Origin: Xylona heveae TC161
Taxonomy: Eukaryota; Ascomycota; Xylonomycetes; Xylonales; Xylonaceae
Direction: 5' to 3'
NCBI RefSeq assembly: GCF_001619985.1
Contig: NW_017264198.1
Location: 744,001-808,000, forward strand
Length of the DNA: 64,000 bases
In this document: one piece after another, positions 10,256 through 21,929 of the stretch
How positions within the stretch are numbered: the stretch's first letter is position 1
Layout: each line of letters opens with the position of its first letter
Notes under the pieces: model-generated
The model's database searches: none
The model's input: the letters and a program-made list of their open reading frames with translations, nothing else
Told to the model about the DNA's origin: nothing
Position numbers and translations under genes: made by a program

Positions 10256-12622
10256 ATGACTATTTCCAGAAAGAGATGGCGCTTTGTAGCCGAATCGTCG
10301 AGCATTTCAAGTCTGAAAAGTGCCGTGAGAAAGCCTGCCAATGAAAACCCATGCATTTGCGGATTTCGGTCCATATGTTGGAAGGTTTGTTGCCATACAT
10401 TTTTTTTTCCTTGGATTTTGACTAAATCTCCAGATTTTTTTATTATTTCAAGATTTCGACCACTTAATTTGGAATCAGAAGCTTCTTGCTTCGAGGAGGG
10501 CCTATGATTCTTTGAGGCAACACTTTTTTCGAAACGTCGAACGGCCTAACAATATTGACTCAGAGTTTGATCCGTTGACCGAAGACGAAAATGTAAGTCT
10601 CCAATGATGTAACCAATTGTAAAGCTAGAGCTTTCAATGATTTTGGGTGCGGTTCCACTGTTATCAACTCGCTGATGGTTCCTCCAAGTCTCCTTGGACA
10701 AATATTCGACAAGACGAGGCCTTGAGAGAGGAAATACTTCAAGATGTTGAGAGATGCATGCCAGATTATGAATATTTCCACCAGAGAGAACCTCAAACAA
10801 TGATGCTGGATATACTATTTGTCTTTTGCAAACTTAATCCGGACGTCGGGTACCGCCAAGGCATGCACGAGGTTTTGGCTCCCCTATTATGGGTAGTCAA
10901 AGAAGATGCAATTAACACGGGTCTTTGCCCCTCTGAAACGGAAGATTCATCTTTCGTGGGCACAATGCTTGATGAGACATACATAGAGCATGATTCGTTT
11001 ACTTTATTCAACCTGCTCATGCAGTCTGCCAAGCCATTATACGACGCGGCTCCATCAACACCAAAGCAACCAATCACGTTTGCATCGAAGCAGAGCGATT
11101 CTTTCATAGTGCAGAGCATCAAGAATGTCTACTACAACCTCTTGCCACAGGTTGATCCGGAGCTATCAGATAGACTCTACAAAGCCGAGATAGTACCACA
11201 GGTTTTCCTTTTGTATGTCCCCGGGCTTGATCTTCAGATTTCGGTTTTTCCTCCCACTCTTTAGTCCCTCATGTGTTTTATCTTCTTCAGAGGTTGACTC
11301 ATTCATGAAGACGGTGGTTCAGGTTGATATTTGGGCGAGAGTTTCCGTTAGAAAATCTCCTCCCTTTGTGGGATCTGATATTAGCGGAAGACCCCCAATT
11401 AGACCTTCTTCAATTTATTTGTGTCGCAATGCTTTTGCGCGTCCGATGGCATCGTAAGTAGACCTTCTAACAGAAATTCCATGCAAAGGAGCTGAATTTC
11501 ATCCCGTCTGCAGTCCTCGAGGCGGAGCCACCAGATATGTTGATCATACTTCTTCGCTATCCCATTCCACCAGAAAATATAGGAGCTCAGACCTTTGTCG
11601 ATGACGCAATATATCTCCGTACCCACCTTGACATAGAAGGAGGTAGCTACATCATAGCTAAGTACTCCAATAGAACCCCAAAATACTCTCCTGGCAAGCG
11701 CCAAAGCTATTCAAGGGTTTCTGCGCTTCAATTTCCGGCGGGCAAAGACAAAGCCGAGTTGCGTTCTCTCTCACCATCCCAGTCTTCTTCGATTTCAAGC
11801 CCAGAGCAACGTGGACTGGAGAACTTTTTACAGGATGCTGCACGAGGAGTGTACCGGCGGAGCGAGAAATGGGGTCTCAGTAACATAGTTCGCAATACCG
11901 TCGAAGAGATGCGAAAGGGCGTCCAGAATTTGCCTACTAGCACTCCCACAAAAGCCCAGGTATCTGATGCGGTCCAAGGAAAACCAAAATCTCAGATTTG
12001 CCAAGATTACGTGGATAACAGCCTAACGCCAGTGGACTTATTGAAAGATGCACTCATAGGTCTTCGAGAATGCGAGGAGGAAATTAAACAGATAAATCGA
12101 CGCGCTGCAGCAAAGCTTCGATTGGCTGCCGATAAAGTCGAAAATGCCCAGCGTATGTTTGAAGATGTTCCAAGGAAGCAGATTATTCAGACGGGGAGCG
12201 AAGAATCGGGAGGCCGACCAGAAGGAATGAGCCTCTTTCAGCAGCACACGTCCGTGGGTTCCTCCGACCAGCCGAAATCACCTCCGGTCCAGACTCAAAC
12301 GTCTTCTGCCTTATATCCATCAAAACTTGCTACACTTCCTGCCGGTTACATATCTCCGAATTCCCCGAAAGGTGGACAATTAGAAACTCAGCCAGTCGAA
12401 TCATTCCAGTCCCCTCGACGATCCCTCGCTCAATCCTCTTTTTCATGGATGGTAGAAGGTGAACAAAGAACTTCTAATGGCATGAGCAACAACCCTCTTC
12501 GCACTGGAAAACGGAATTACGAACAAAAGAACAAGGTTCGTTCTTTTCTTTTTGGTGAAAGTGGCCCGCAGGAGTCATCGCAAGGTGAAGACGATTCTCA
12601 GGAAGAGAGATTTGAGGTCTGA
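10256..12622 (+). CDS. TBC1D5-like Rab GTPase-activating protein
   Basis: A Rab GAP of about 687 residues, nearest in character to TBC1D5, which acts on Rab7 in endosome/retromer traffic. Exons by phase: 10256-10384, 10434-10592, 10689-11212, 11311-11453 and 11514-12622; introns are 49, 96, 98 and 60 bp. Joins read SICWKIFLLFQDFDHLIW, DENSPWTNIRQDE, IVPQVFLLRWFRLIFGREFP and RVRWHLLEAEPPDML, all typical of the fold. The catalytic arginine finger is in ILQDVER (Arg118) and the glutamine finger in GYRQG (Gln153). The TBC domain ends near residue 345; the rest is Ser/Pro/Gln rich and probably disordered, with a short coiled-coil (ECEEEIKQINRRAAAKLRLA). The start MTISRKRW fits the family; an upstream mini-exon is possible. 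Confidence 0.85.
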
Positions 12623-14472
12623 CAGGTCAGCTTACACTCGTGACGATTCTTGAAGGAAATTCCACTTGATGTGGAGTAAGACAAGGCTTACGCGCAGATG
12701 AATATCGTATTAGTTGATGCTCCGCTCAGAGGTTCTTAGTCATAATGAAGAGATTAGTAGTAGCGCTGGGAATTTTACGAATGCAAGATCTTTCCATGAA
12801 ACCTCCAGGCAATAGGTCTGGCTGATGAGAGACTTTGCAGCCCTGATCATTTGATTCCCGTTGGGGCTGTAGATTTATGGCCCATTATAATTTCAAATTC
12901 GGCTTGTCTATCTTTCCAGACATTTAGGTGTCTTTCTTGCCCTTCCTAGCACCCAATCGAAAGTGTCTCATAAGAAGATTATGTTACAGAAATATTCTCG
13001 AGTCTCTCCTCATGAGGGAATATCACCGTTTTTCCTTGTCTCACAATCCTGCTCTCTTTTCTTTCTCCTTTTAGCTGGCCAAGATGTCAAGGTACCAAGG
13101 TACGCTTCTCCAGACGCTCAGGCCCATCTTCTTTCTTGCCATACTTATAATGTTAGTGGTTTCCAAAAATATCAAAATGCCATTTCAAATTAAGCCCGCA
13201 ATCCCAAATGAAAAATAGAAAAGGTGGAAAGCGTTCAACAGATGAGTAGTGTGGTGGAATTGCTGGGAAGATCAGCTCTTGGGCCAGCTTTTAGTATCAT
13301 AAAGATCATGAGGATTAGCAGGCAATCAACACCTCTGTACAAGATGAACCTTTGAATCTGAGACACAATCTCTTGATTAGGCACCACGCATTTGGCTTTT
13401 GTTAAATTATTCGCTATTCTTTACGTACATTGGCATTGAGCTGCAGTCTGGTTGAGCGCGTTGATGGCCTTGCTGGATACTTGGGCTACGGGCGTGTCGG
13501 ATGTGCATATACAGTAGAGTACCTGCCTAGAACTATAGCGGGAGGAGGATTGGTCGCCAGTGCAATAAAGTACTGTCTTTCCCAGTAGTTGCGATGACGG
13601 GAAAACAGGTATCTGGTTGATAGAGAAGCCTGGGCATGTCGATAAGAGTGGGTTTCTCTTATCGGCCTAGTCTACGGAGCAGGTTGCGGAGTTCCCGCTC
13701 TCCGAGTGCTTGAAGTGACGAAGCCATGGCCTTATCGCCAGTAAGTAAGGTAGTAGCCGTTGCAGGTAGTAGAACTACCTCCAGGCATAAGGAATAAGTT
13801 AAAAGAAGTGTACTACGGGTACTCTGTAGCTGCATCGGCAACTTACCCCCCTTCGCCCATTCATTATGCTCTCCCATGCACAAGCTTATGCAAGTCGCGA
13901 ATACTCCGATAGTGCTAAGTGCACATTTCCCCCCAATACCTGCCCATTATTGATTATCCTTCTCAGTGACCAGCTAACGTGAGATCCTAAACTTGCTGCA
14001 TCCCACCTCTTTCATATACTATATAAATCGTCCAACCCCCGCCGATCTGAGTAGCCTCAGCAGAGCGTTTCATACGGCCTATTTCCAGTGGAACATTATC
14101 GGACTCTGCGGGGCGGTGGCTTTCTGAGAGGCGCCGCGCCACGACGACCAAATTTTGTCGACGAATAAGACTGAATGTCACTTTCAAAAGCCTGGGACTC
14201 GTGACTTCAGTTTATCTTGGGGAAACTATCACCTGAAAACCCGTCACTTGGCTCCCGTCACATATCCCTTTGTTGATGATTCAGTGCTCTTCACATTCGA
14301 TCCTGTCTGTCTCGGCTTGAATCAGGCGTCGTGACACATACGTCTGTGCCTATCCTAAAAAGTCTTCCAACAGACAGCTTTGCAGACCTTTTTCCTTTTC
14401 TTTTTTGCATATAATCACACTACAATCATAGTCGCTTCGCAGACTAAGTCGGCCTGCAGTTGAAGGCGGAAA
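12623..14472. other. Long intergenic region, no gene seen
   Basis: About 1.85 kb between the TBC gene and the Yippee gene, both on the plus strand. Short frames (12963-13193, 13659-13883, 13987-14187) have no family-like content. I see no tRNA and no transposon ends. A pyrimidine-rich stretch just upstream of 14473 (14385-14405) looks like a normal fungal promoter. Confidence 0.5.
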
Positions 14473-14864
14473 ATGGGACTTGCCTACAACATATACCTCA
14501 ATTCACCACGCATCTATGGATGCAAAAAGTGCAAGACGCATTTGTCAAATCCTGATGACATCATTAGTCGGGTCAGTACTGTTGGCGCTCGAATATTTTG
14601 GTTCTATTTCATACTGATGTGGTAGCGCAGAACTTCCGTGGCCAACATGGCAAGGCTTACTTGTTCAATTCGGTTGTGAATATCAGTTTGGCGGAGGCTA
14701 TGGAGAGAAACATGACAACGGGACGTCATATTGTGCGGGATATCATGTGTATTGAGTGCAAAGAAACTGTTGGATGGAAATATGACAAGGCTTATGAAAG
14801 TTCAGAGAAATACAAGGAGGGAAAGTATATTTTGGAAGCGGAACTTCTATGCCTGGTTTGCTGA
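14473..14864 (+). CDS. Yippee zinc-binding protein
   Basis: A 110-residue Yippee/Mis18-fold protein, the usual size for the family. Exon 1 is 14473-14571, the intron 14572-14630 (59 bp, donor GTCAGT, acceptor CGCAG), exon 2 is 14631-14864. Two CxxC pairs that bind zinc are in place: Cys17/Cys20 (YGCKKC) and Cys73/Cys76 (MCIEC). Other hallmarks are FRGQHGKAYLFNSVVN, the GRHIVRDI segment before the second pair, and the ending EGKYILEAELLC. The yeast counterpart is MOH1 and animals have YPEL1-5; the biochemical role is poorly known. The downstream frame at 14929-15117 does not belong to it. Confidence 0.93.
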
Positions 14865-16101
14865 ATACAGAGATTGTTGGACTTCGCTTGTCAAAGGGTC
14901 CCGCAACAGCTTTTGCACATGATGAGGCGTGTTTACTTTCGGATCTTATTTGTGGAGTCGTAGGTATGGGAGATGTCGTTTGCATCACATCGGGCGCCTG
15001 GGGCTAATTGGCGTTGTATCTTGGGCTCACAATCCTCATTCTGTTCTGATTTTTCGTTTTCTTTTCCCTCTGTTTTGTCGGGCCTTGGAATACAACCAGT
15101 CTGCACACTACGGCTGATACATGCTTTGTTTCATTTGATGGACAATCTTTAACGATCCTTATAGCTTATGGCAAGAATCCTAATTCTTCTGATCTTGCGG
15201 CAGTGGTTGAATCTACAGTCAGTTTTGCAATCCTTTCGATGCACATTACCGCCTCAAAGTTGAATAGAGCGAAATTTCATGAATACCGGAGTACCGAATG
15301 GGCTTCATCGGATCGCGTCATCAAGAAAATAGTTTGTAAAAGCATCTAAATCGGACGGCGGAGAATGTTTCAACATTAGCTAGTGATTCATTCTCACATA
15401 CTGTTAGGCAAAGAGGGAAATATGAAACTGCTACAGATTCATGGAAGTGATCGGCTTGTCTAACGTCATCAAGGCATCTATTAATTTGCCATGTCAATCT
15501 ATCTGTCCCCTTAATAAAGAGTATTTTCCTGTCGTTGTAATCAAACATTGTGAATTTTCAAGCTTAAGCCCAATGAAATGTATAATGTTGTGGCTAGCAA
15601 GGGTATCTCAAACGTTGGAATTGGCACCCTCGCACGTATCCTAGTACAGCAAGTCCTAGGTATGCCGGCTCGGTCTCCTTCTGCGGGGTGTTCCGTCCGT
15701 AAAATTCACACGCAACCTCATTTTGTTTCCGAGTCCAACCCATCTTCAGTGCAAACCGCCACACTCCTCTCCATCTCCACCCACAGCTTTATTATCCCGT
15801 GAGCTAAACTGTTGATTTCGCGACTCATAGACAGTTCAGTTCATCTCCTATTCCGCGCAAGTTCTTTTCCCATCATCTCACCATTTCGTCGATCGCGTAT
15901 TTTTCAAACCCTTTTATCGCGAGGACAAATTCTAGCCCAAGAGCTCGGAACTAAAAGACGGTTACCCTGCGAGTGACATTCAGTCCATCTGAGAAGTAAA
16001 GCTTGATATAAATTGGGCAACCTATCAGCAAGTTATAGCCGGGCTCAAACCTTGATTGTCAGCGCGCTGAATTCAAGCTCTTTCTACGACAGCTCCGGAA
16101 C
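14865..16101. other. Intergenic region and probable long 5' leader of the KH gene
   Basis: About 1.2 kb. A CT-rich segment near 15760-15920 and the closeness of the KH start suggest a promoter and 5' UTR for that gene. Frames at 15321-15548, 15441-15644 and 15578-15802 look non-coding. Confidence 0.45.
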
Positions 16102-17415
16102 ATGACTACGGAAGATATTTCCTCAGTTCCAATGCAGTCATCTGAGCAGCAATCTGGTCTTGTGGATACTTTCAATCGGATGACCATGACTGAACATACG
16201 GGCGAAGAGGGTCGCATTGGACCTGACGGCGAGCCGGCGCCCAGAACCGAGGAGGAATACGCGCAATCTCAGCTTACACTTCGAGCTATTGTATCTTCCA
16301 AAGAAGCTGGTGTTATTATAGGCAAGGCAGGAAAGAATGTCGCAGATCTTCGTGACGAGACTGGTGTTAAAGCTGGAGTGAGCAAGGTTGTTCAAGGGGT
16401 GCATGACCGCGTGTTGTCCATTACGGGAGGTTTGGAGGGTCTCTCCAAAGCTTATGCCATGGTGGCGAAGGGCTTACTTGAAGGCGCACCACAGATGGGC
16501 ATGGGCGGCGTGATTTCTTCTAACGGCACGCACCGTAAGTATTTACTTATTTTTTAATTATTATTTTTTTTCCCCGGTTTTTGCTTTTTTATCTCTTGCA
16601 AGGCTCTCCTCATATCGACTCTCCCACAGTTGCCCTCTATTTCGCCTGATATTTTCGAGCGTTAAATGACCTTATATAACTTTCCCTTAAGACTTTTGAT
16701 GCTTTTGCTGACTGTTATATTCATAGCTATTCGTCTACTCATTTCTCACAACCAAATGGGCACAATCATTGGTCGACAAGGCTTAAAAATCAAACATATC
16801 CAGGATGCATCAGGTGTTCGCATGGTGGCTCAGAAGGAGATGCTCCCACAGTCGACGGAGCGTATTGTTGAAGTGCAAGGCACACCTGAGGGTATCCAAA
16901 AGGCCGTTTGGGAAATCGGAAAATGCCTCGTTGATGATCGGCAGCGAGGAACTGGTACGGTTTTGTATAATCCTGCCGTTCGAGCCCAAGTGGGTGGAGG
17001 CCCATTGAGTAACGGCGCAAATGCGGGCTATGGAGCAGTAACTCGGGGCTTTAATCGCACCGGAAATGGTGCTGACTTCAGCGATGCTCCTACCGGATCA
17101 TTCAATCGCCGTTCCAATTCTGACTCCACAGGCAGACCTCCTGCTGCCGATGATGGAGAGGAGATCCAGACCCAAAATATTAGTATTCCGGCTGACATGG
17201 TTGGTTGTATCATCGGTCGTGGCGGCAGCAAGATCAGTGAAATCAGGAAGAGTTCGGGTGCCCGAATTTCTATCGCCAAAGCGCCCCACGACGAAACTGG
17301 CGAGCGCATGTTCACGATCATGGGAAGTGCCAGCAGCAACGAGAAGGCGCTCTACCTTTTGTACGAAAATCTTGAGGCCGAAAAGATGCGCAGAAGTCAG
17401 TTCCCGCCAGAGTAA
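16102..17415 (+). CDS. rnc1: Three-KH-domain RNA-binding protein (Rnc1/PBP2/Hek2 type)
   Basis: A 373-residue poly(C)-binding-type protein that binds single-stranded RNA and affects mRNA fate. Exon 1 is 16102-16534, the intron 16535-16726 (192 bp, the longest confirmed here), exon 2 is 16727-17415; the join reads GTHPIRLLISHNQMGTIIG. The three GxxG loops are GKAG (74-77), GRQG (159-162) and GRGG (about 308-311), each in the I-I-G-x-x-G context of type I KH domains. Between KH2 and KH3 is a Gly/Asn/Ser-rich linker. There is a short acidic N-terminal tail and only a short tail after KH3. Three KH domains in this spacing match S. pombe Rnc1, so I use that symbol with moderate confidence. Confidence 0.88.
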
Positions 17416-17945
17416 CCAAATTGGCCCCGGGGGAAATCAATATATTCGACGTGATGAATTCGACATTGAGTTGGAATTTGGGGCTCAGGCTCAGGCGGTA
17501 TGTTTTCATCCGCGGCAAGTGTCTAGGTGTCGTTTGCGGGTTGTTTCAATTATCTGGCACCAATTTTGTCCTCATCCACCTCGTTCCTCTGGTGGGTGAC
17601 CTTTCGCTCACCCTACCTGAAGCTCTCGCTATGTCTGGTACAGTTTCTGGCAACGATGGGACGATTCAAAGAACCTTCGTTCTCTCTGATTATGACCCTT
17701 TCGCTTTTACCTGGTTCTTGCTGGTCTTGGAGCAGATGTTCCTGGCCAAGTAACTAAAATGGCATCCCCGAAAACCCCTCTGCAGCTTCACATTCGTCAT
17801 CAGGATTTCGAAGCCAGCTCGGATCTATGCCGCCTTGTTCCCTTATTGCCTCGAAATCACAATTAAATTCACGCTTATCCGCTGTCTGTCCACTTTCTGT
17901 CATCTTAACCTACCAGCACCAGCAAACAATTCCCCGTTATGGCTT

Positions 17946-17974
17946 CATCTTCTTCTTCTTCTTCTTCTTCTTCT
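17946..17974. repeat. (TTC)n microsatellite at gap edge
   Basis: About nine tandem TTC units run directly into the run of N. Confidence 0.9.
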
Positions 17975-18059
17975 NNNNNNNNNNNNNNNNNNNNNNNNNN
18001 NNNNNNNNNNNNNNNNNNNNNNNNNNNNNNNNNNNNNNNNNNNNNNNNNNNNNNNNNNN
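17975..18059. other. Assembly gap, 85 N
   Basis: Eighty-five unresolved bases lie between a (TTC)n repeat and a poly-A run. The true length and content are unknown; frames that cross the N are artefacts. Confidence 0.98.
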
Positions 18060-18082
18060 AAAAAAAAAAAAAAAAAAAAAAA
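18060..18082. repeat. Poly-A run at gap edge
   Basis: Twenty-three consecutive A follow the gap. Either a homopolymer or the end of a collapsed repeat. Confidence 0.9.
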
Positions 18083-18660
18083 TCTCGTCTTAGCTCAACA
18101 AAAATGTCAAAAGTCAATTCATACTCATCATACTCGAAGTTGTTGAATGCCTGGATGAATCTAGTCTCCTTTTCCAAAAAAAAAAAAAAGTTCCTTCATA
18201 TAGTATTTCGTAAAGATATCATGAACAGAAACATTTCATACAGTGCTCGCAAAACACGCTAGTCAGTATAGGCTGTCAGCCCCCAATTACAGCATATTGC
18301 CTCTATTAATAGTGTCGCCGGCTTTCTGAAAAAATTGGCGGGTTCCCTAATATCACGCCTGCAGCATGTAGGGCGCTTCATCCGCCCAGATAATTTGCTT
18401 TAGCCTGTACGGATACTGTGTACGCTATTGCGCTCATGGTGTAGTAGAGAATGTAACGCAATGCAAACAAATCAAACAGAGCAATGACAGATTGCCAGTA
18501 GTTATCAGCTATCTAAGGTAGCTTATCCGGCTTCGCCTCTAATTTGAACAGGTGGCATGGCTCACTTCAAATGCAATAAGGCCTTTCGGTTGCATTCGTT
18601 CTCAACTTCCCAGCGCGCGCGGTACCATCGATCGGATACGTATTAGAATAAATAGGCATC

Positions 18661-20014
18661 ATGAAGTCGAGCGACGGCTATACCCGCAAGCCCACAACCT
18701 CCCTCCCAGCACAGGACGGAATGGCAAGTAATATACCCTCGAGCGGGTTAAACTCGAAGCCCCATGAGTCTCCTAAATCCGCCGGTGTCGCTCAATTACT
18801 CATATGTATGGGTGGTATTTACATTTCTTTGTGGGTCCGCCTGCTCTTTTGAGTCTTCCAGAAATTCTGTGCTCACAATAAGCAGTCTGTCGTGGGCCCT
18901 TCTCCAAGAAAGAATTACAACCACATCCTATGGAGATTCTGCGTCGCCAGAAGTCTTCACTTTTTCGATTTTCTTGAATACGATCCAGTCGACGTTCGCG
19001 ACGTTAACCAGCTATACTTACCTCCTTTTTACGTCTAAGAAAGGACTATCGGTGCCTCCAGTCTTTCCGTCAAGGCGCATTTTTGCTCCTCTCGTGCTCG
19101 TGGCAATAACGTCATCGCTGGCATCTCCGTTTGGCTACGCAAGCCTTAAACATATCGATTATATAACTTTTATACTTGCGAAGTCATGCAAGTTACTTCC
19201 CGTGATGGCCTTGCATCTCACAATTTTCCGCAAGCGTTATCCGCTCTATAAATACGCTGTTGTGGCATTAGTCACAGCCGGCGTTGCCATTTTCACGCTT
19301 CACCACCCTTCGTCGTCGAAGAAATCCAAGACGCATAATAATGGAAGCAGTTCTTGGGGTCTTTTACTGTTAAGCGTCAACCTCCTCTTTGATGGGCTCA
19401 CTAACTCTACTCAAGACTATGTCTTTCAGAATTTTAAGCCATACTCCGGACCACAAATGATGTGCGCACAGAATCTCATGAGTACACTTTTGACAGGGCT
19501 CTATTTGCTTGTTTCTCCTTACCTTGTTCACACAAATTTTGGTGAATATGTTGGCATGGCTACGGCAAATAATCAAGGGGAATTTACCGCAGCTTTATCT
19601 TTCATTCATAGGCATCCCAACGTTGGAAGAGATGTTCTTGGGTTTGCTGCTTGCGGAGCGCTTGGTCAATTGTTTATTTGTAAGTCGGTTTCTTGTTGAG
19701 CTTCACGCTTACGTCTGGTTGAAGCAATGTTCTCTGTCCCGGTCTAGTTGTTGATTGTGGATCATCTATCACTGACATGAGCATTTCCAGTCTATACATT
19801 GGCAAACTTTTCCTCTCTCCTATTAGTCACAGTGACAGTAACACGCAAAATGTTAACTATGGTATTATCCGTGGTGTGGTTCGGACACCACCTGAGCCGG
19901 ATGCAATGGTGGGGAGTGGGTCTCGTTTTCGGCGGTGTTGGAGCCGAAGCTATCGTCCAGAGAAGAGAAAAAGCGGCAAAAGAAAAAGTGGCAAAACGAC
20001 AGAAAATACGTTAA
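18661..20014 (+). CDS. hut1: ER nucleotide-sugar (UDP-galactose) transporter Hut1, SLC35B1 family
   Basis: A 395-residue multipass transporter of the SLC35B1/Hut1 family that moves nucleotide sugar (or ATP, in the animal relative) across the ER membrane. Exons are 18661-18830, 18886-19679 and 19791-20014; introns of 55 and 111 bp. Joins give GGIYISFLSWALLQERITT and ALGQLFIFYTLANFSS, both characteristic. Other family marks are FGYASLKHIDYITFILAKSCK, LLFDGLTNSTQDYVF and a late MQWWGVGLVFGGV helix. About ten hydrophobic segments are visible. The tail ends in KRQKIR, with Lys at -3 and Arg at -5, resembling a dilysine ER-retrieval signal. The soluble N-terminus of about 45 residues is Ser/Pro rich. 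Confidence 0.92.
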
Positions 20015-20504
20015 GCTTTGAAGGCTGTAAATTCCCATCCACTCTTAGAAGATAAAGTCATTGTTGCATTTTTTCGCGAGGGAAGTAAAATATTAGAACT
20101 CGGGCATTAGCATTTGTTTAGCCAGCAGCTCCGTATATTGGGTTTATCCTTCATTGCATCCTCAATTGAAGATCATGCCGCTTACTTTATGCACAAATTT
20201 TTTGGGAAAGCACTGAAAACCCGTTTAGATTACGGAACAAGAAGCATTACTTTCAAAAATTCTCAAGTATTGGGCCATGGGAAAGCTTCTATCATATTAA
20301 TTGCAAGGTTGCGCTGCCAAAGCTCGGGACGTATTAGATTCTTCTGATTGACAATTGCCTCTCAACTGGCCGTTCCAATCGCAACTCACAGCGCAGGATG
20401 AAGCTCATCGAGAGCGCCCCTTTTGACCATCATACAGTCTTTTCTTTTGGATTGAGCTTATTAGCTTGTTGCGTTCGAGCAGCTTTTTTCTCTTCATAAA
20501 CCTT
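20015..20504. other. Convergent intergenic region
   Basis: 3' flanks of hut1 (plus) and the DUF2985 gene (minus). A 77-codon frame at 20114-20347 shows nothing recognisable. Confidence 0.5.
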
Positions 20505-21929
20505 TCAGTCTCTGCACCTCTTTCCATTGTGCCCAAACTTCGAATTGAAATTCACCTTTGACCTCACACTTGAATTGACCTCAGTGGAATTATGACCGTT
20601 CTCTATATCTCTTCTGGTGTCAGACTGCGCCACGACACCTTCAACCCTCTTGATTTTTCTCCCTTCAAAAAACACCATCATACCACCCATACCAGCAACA
20701 ATACAAGCTCCAGAAACTAAGAATCCAGTCGTCCAGCTAGGCCGATTAAATCGGTTCAATCCCCACATGCAGCCAGCCAGAGCAGCCTGAAAAAATGTAT
20801 TCAAGACATACGACCAAATAACAAAATCAAGCTTCCAGACAGCCGTGGATGGAGCACGGACGCTTGTGAGCGGAGACGAAGGAGTTTTTGAGGCAGATAT
20901 CGGGGTTGATAACTCCTGAATATCATGCATTGGTCTATCGATAAATTGCTTCGCATTCGGCGAGCAGTGTCCGGGAAGCCTGAACCAACTTCGGTGGATC
21001 CCAGCCAATTTGGAAAGACTCCTCTGATTGTTTAAAAAACGAAACCGGAGCAAATAAAAAAGATCGCGGAATCGCCATGGAATCAGACCAAAACCAGTAA
21101 CGCAAAAGAGGGCGTTCAAAATTTGTGAAACAATCTCTATCCACTTTCTGCGTGCCGAGTTAATGTCGTTGCAACTTGGATGACACATGGCCGGGGCAGC
21201 ATTAATTAGGAGAAAGAATATCATGGCCCCCCACGCAACAACATTCAGCCCGTATATAGTAACAACAAAACCGAAAGGTGTCAAGAAAAATTTCCAGTAT
21301 GCTTTCATTCCAATCAATGTTGACTGAGTCCAAGTATGCCTTTTAAATGGTACTTCATTGATTGCCTTAGTGCTTTCTTCTCCTTCTGGACTTGCTTGAG
21401 TAATGCAGACCGATCCTAGGGGCGTGGTTTTCAAATATCCATTCGAAGGGCGACCTGTTATGCTGGTGAAACTTTGCTGGCAGGTTGAGGGCTTATTTTC
21501 GTGTGATTGATTAATTTTCTCCAAGGGGACGCTTCTGCCCTCTCGATCTATGAAAGGTGGAAAATGTTCACATTCATCTGTCTCGACCAAAATATTGCCT
21601 GGATCTATATTTGGAGCTTTGTTCTGTTGGAGTCTGGGTAGGTCAGCTTTTGAAAGGGTACCTCCACTGACTGAGCCTTTTCTTCTTTCACGCTCTCCCC
21701 GATCTCTCCATCCACTATGATCAAAATCCCCCTGTCGAATATCCGCCAAGCTGGGCGCCTTCGATAGGGATTCTCCTGTGGCATGCCACATGCCCGGTGG
21801 AGGGTCAAATTCGAGAAGTCGGAGTGAAAAACGACGAACGCGAGATGCGCCAGAAGAATCCCGGGGGCGTCCCTGTTGCTCTCCACAATATGCCCCCGCC
21901 AGGAGTTGTGTTTCTATTTGCTGGGTCAT
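20505..21929 (-). CDS. DUF2985 multipass membrane protein
   Basis: A single-exon protein of about 474 residues of the fungal DUF2985 family (function unknown; related to PLAC8-type membrane proteins). The open frame extends upstream to a TTG; I use the ATG at 21929 (MTQQIETQLLAG). The N-terminal 210 residues are polar and probably cytoplasmic. Then comes the conserved block: TPFGFVVTIYGLNVVAWGAM, a small hydrophobic loop with NAAPAMCHPSCNDINSARR, WIEIVSQILNALFCVTGFG, and IPWRFRDLFYLLRFR. The Cys pair in CHPSCND is a family signature. Two further hydrophobic helices follow near the C-terminus (VIWSYVLNTFFQAALAGCMW and the GACIVAGMGGMMVFFEGR segment). The tail is basic. Confidence 0.85.
   Translation of the reverse strand: MTQQIETQLLAGAYCGEQQGRPRDSSGASRVRRFSLRLLEFDPPPGMWHATGESLSKAPSLADIRQGDFDHSGWRDRGERERRKGSVSGGTLSKADLPRLQQNKAPNIDPGNILVETDECEHFPPFIDREGRSVPLEKINQSHENKPSTCQQSFTSITGRPSNGYLKTTPLGSVCITQASPEGEESTKAINEVPFKRHTWTQSTLIGMKAYWKFFLTPFGFVVTIYGLNVVAWGAMIFFLLINAAPAMCHPSCNDINSARRKWIEIVSQILNALFCVTGFGLIPWRFRDLFYLLRFRFLNNQRSLSKLAGIHRSWFRLPGHCSPNAKQFIDRPMHDIQELSTPISASKTPSSPLTSVRAPSTAVWKLDFVIWSYVLNTFFQAALAGCMWGLNRFNRPSWTTGFLVSGACIVAGMGGMMVFFEGRKIKRVEGVVAQSDTRRDIENGHNSTEVNSSVRSKVNFNSKFGHNGKRCRD

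Larger units (their letters stand above)
17416..18660. other. 3' UTR/intergenic region containing the assembly gap
   Basis: The first part probably holds the KH gene 3' UTR, then the gap and poly-A tract, then the hut1 promoter. Frames of 76-110 codons just after the KH stop are in the UTR and show no family-like content. Confidence 0.5.

Noticed and set aside
12963-14187. Possible small genes in the long intergenic region
   Set aside because: Short, low-complexity or basic frames without plausible splicing or domains.
17421-17757. Two overlapping frames of 76 and 110 codons after the KH gene
   Set aside because: They lie in the probable 3' UTR, overlap each other, and have no recognisable protein character.
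17827-18262. Frames crossing the run of N
   Set aside because: Artefacts of the gap and of the TTC and A repeats.
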